Program-made: the position numbers and the translations under genes
Origin: Willaertia magna
Taxonomy: Eukaryota > Heterolobosea > Eutetramitea > Acrasida > Naegleriidae
Length of the DNA stretch: 64,000 bases
NCBI GenBank assembly: GCA_902984215.1
Contig: CADWAF010000356.1
Location: 1 to 64,000 of the forward strand
Direction: 5' to 3'
Notes under the pieces: model-generated
Databases searched by the model: none
What the model saw: only the letters and a program-made list of their open reading frames with translations
Told to the model about the DNA's origin: nothing
Shown here: positions 62,935-64,000 of the stretch, piece after piece
Layout of the letters: each line of letters begins with the position of its first letter
How positions within the stretch are numbered: the stretch's first letter is position 1

Positions 62935-63978
62935 ATGAGCGTTGAAAAACTGACAAAATTATTAACAAAATTTAATCTAAAGATATTAAAAGAAATGATG
63001 GAAGGTATTGGATCTGAAATCAAAAATATTGCTCAAGCAGATGATTTAGTTAATGATTTAATAGATTGGGCATATGAAAATGGAATTAAGAAATTTGTTG
63101 AAGCAGTTGATCCTAAAACTCTGCGAAGAGCAATGGAAGAAGCAAAAGTAACAAATTTAGAAGATAACTTAACACGTGAACAATTAGAAGAGAAATTTCT
63201 TGACAATGTAGAAGCTGATGAAGGAACATTAGAAGGTTTTCTTCAAAAAATGAAAATTGAAACGTTAAAACATTTTGTGAAAAAATTAGATTTTGAGACA
63301 GATGCTTCAAATATTAAACAATATGCAGAAGATATAGCTGATGAAATTCTTTTAAATGGTACAAGAATGTTTATTACAAAATGTAAAAAAGAAAGTTTAC
63401 TGAAAGCGGCTGAACAAGCTGGAATTAAAGTTAAATCATCTTTTACTAAAACTATTGTTGAAGATCATATTTTAAATGAAGCATTTCCAGGAATAGTGGA
63501 AGATAAAGATGAAGAAGAAGAAGAGGAAGAAGAAAAAGTTAAAAAAGGTTCTAAAAATAAGAAGAATAAGAAATCTTCTAAATTAACTATGAGTGAAATT
63601 AAGAAAAATAGACCAAAACTTGCAAAAGGAATAACTTTTGATGAAATTTTCCAAAATTATTGGGCAGATGAACTAAAACAATTTTGTAAAGATCATGGTG
63701 TTAAATATAGTGGCAAAAAGAATGTAATTATTAAAAGAATTTTAGATTATTTGGAAGACCCAACAAAGACTGGTCACATTGAAAAGAAGAGAAAACGTAA
63801 ATCTGCAGCTGGTGCTGGAAAGAAAAAGACTAAGCAAAAGGATTCTTCAAAGAAGAATAAAAAAGAAGATGGTAATGAAGAAGAAAAGGAAGAAAATGGA
63901 GAAAATGAGGAGCACAAAGAAGAATCCGAGAGCAAGGAAGAAAAGAATGAGAAAATGAAAGATGAAGAGGAAAAATAA
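62935..63978 (+). CDS. SAP-domain protein with N-terminal helical repeats
   Basis: 347 aa. Two related units lie in the N-terminal half (about residues 1-75 and 100-165), each with a LxxLLxKxxxxxLK helix, an AxDLxxDLIDxAxxNG-like helix and a FxxxxxxxxLxxAxExA helix. Residues about 225-270 form a SAP-like helix-extension-helix (WADELKQFCKDHGVKYSGKKNVIIKRILDYL), as in DNA-binding SAP and DEK-type proteins. The C-terminal 75 residues alternate Lys and Glu/Asp. It is likely a chromatin or nucleic-acid binding protein. The gene ends 22 nt from the window edge and appears complete. Confidence 0.6.
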   Translation: MSVEKLTKLLTKFNLKILKEMMEGIGSEIKNIAQADDLVNDLIDWAYENGIKKFVEAVDPKTLRRAMEEAKVTNLEDNLTREQLEEKFLDNVEADEGTLEGFLQKMKIETLKHFVKKLDFETDASNIKQYAEDIADEILLNGTRMFITKCKKESLLKAAEQAGIKVKSSFTKTIVEDHILNEAFPGIVEDKDEEEEEEEEKVKKGSKNKKNKKSSKLTMSEIKKNRPKLAKGITFDEIFQNYWADELKQFCKDHGVKYSGKKNVIIKRILDYLEDPTKTGHIEKKRKRKSAAGAGKKKTKQKDSSKKNKKEDGNEEEKEENGENEEHKEESESKEEKNEKMKDEEEK

Positions 63979-64000
63979 TTTACTTTACAATTAACTAGAT

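Overview
This is a nuclear contig from an AT-rich, gene-dense protist. It is eukaryotic: 12 of its genes are split by 22 small introns (mostly 40-53 nt, GT-AG), and it carries spliceosome, Mediator-kinase, APC/C, AP-1, signal-peptidase and nucleolar genes. Stops TAA, TAG and TGA all end recognisable genes, so the nuclear code looks standard and a ciliate-type code is excluded. The gene mix (large G8/PbH1 ectodomain protein, CDK8, MOB, copine, expanded low-complexity Asn/Gln tracts) and the compactness suggest a free-living amoeboid or flagellate protist. A heterolobosean (Naegleria/Willaertia-like) is my best guess, but nothing in the sequence proves it. Genes sit on both strands with 5-300 nt between them, and many starts follow a run of A (AAAAAATG).

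Layout. 1-0.93 kb: almost pure A/T with no gene. 0.93-7 kb: acyltransferase, Zn2Cys6 regulator, membrane copine, a stand-alone NHLRC2-C-terminal-like domain, an Rpb12-like subunit and a five-exon ATP23 protease. 7-10.2 kb: glycine decarboxylase P-protein. 10.3-17.4 kb: three minus-strand membrane or secreted proteins (an RNase T2 fold that has lost its catalytic residues, a G8-PbH1-CHRD protein, and a beta-lactamase fold that has lost its catalytic residues). 17.6-25.2 kb: NIFK/Nop15, coiled-coil protein, GtrA-like, MRH-domain protein, NmrA-like, SEC11, galactose mutarotase and a C2 protein. 25.3-29.6 kb: APC2, SF3A1 and a 67-aa probable mitochondrial protein. 30-35.5 kb: ProRS, then a tight trio of RlaP-type nucleotidyltransferase, NHL-repeat protein and an RtcB of the release-factor-H-coupled type. 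35.7-44.7 kb: CDK8-like kinase, J-protein, HUWE1/UPL-like HECT ligase and MOB1. 44.8-53 kb: MIT/VPS9-like protein, AP-1 sigma, SerRS, a degenerate HAD protein, a frameshifted homocysteine methyltransferase, a YABBY/HMG-like protein and an EF-hand protein. 53.2-56.8 kb: a 1191-aa protein joining a PNK-like P-loop kinase, a SWIM zinc finger and an RPA70-type OB fold. 56.8-57.7 kb: a second A/T-only stretch. 57.7-64 kb: unknown protein, AT-hook CCR4-like nuclease, DDX27/Drs1 helicase and a SAP protein.

Most genes are unrelated housekeeping loci, as expected for a eukaryote. The two places where the sequence points to something less ordinary are the RlaP/NHL/RtcB trio (possible RNA repair) and the kinase-SWIM-OB protein (possible DNA or RNA end repair). 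A recurring theme is enzyme folds without their catalytic residues: RNase T2, beta-lactamase and HAD.
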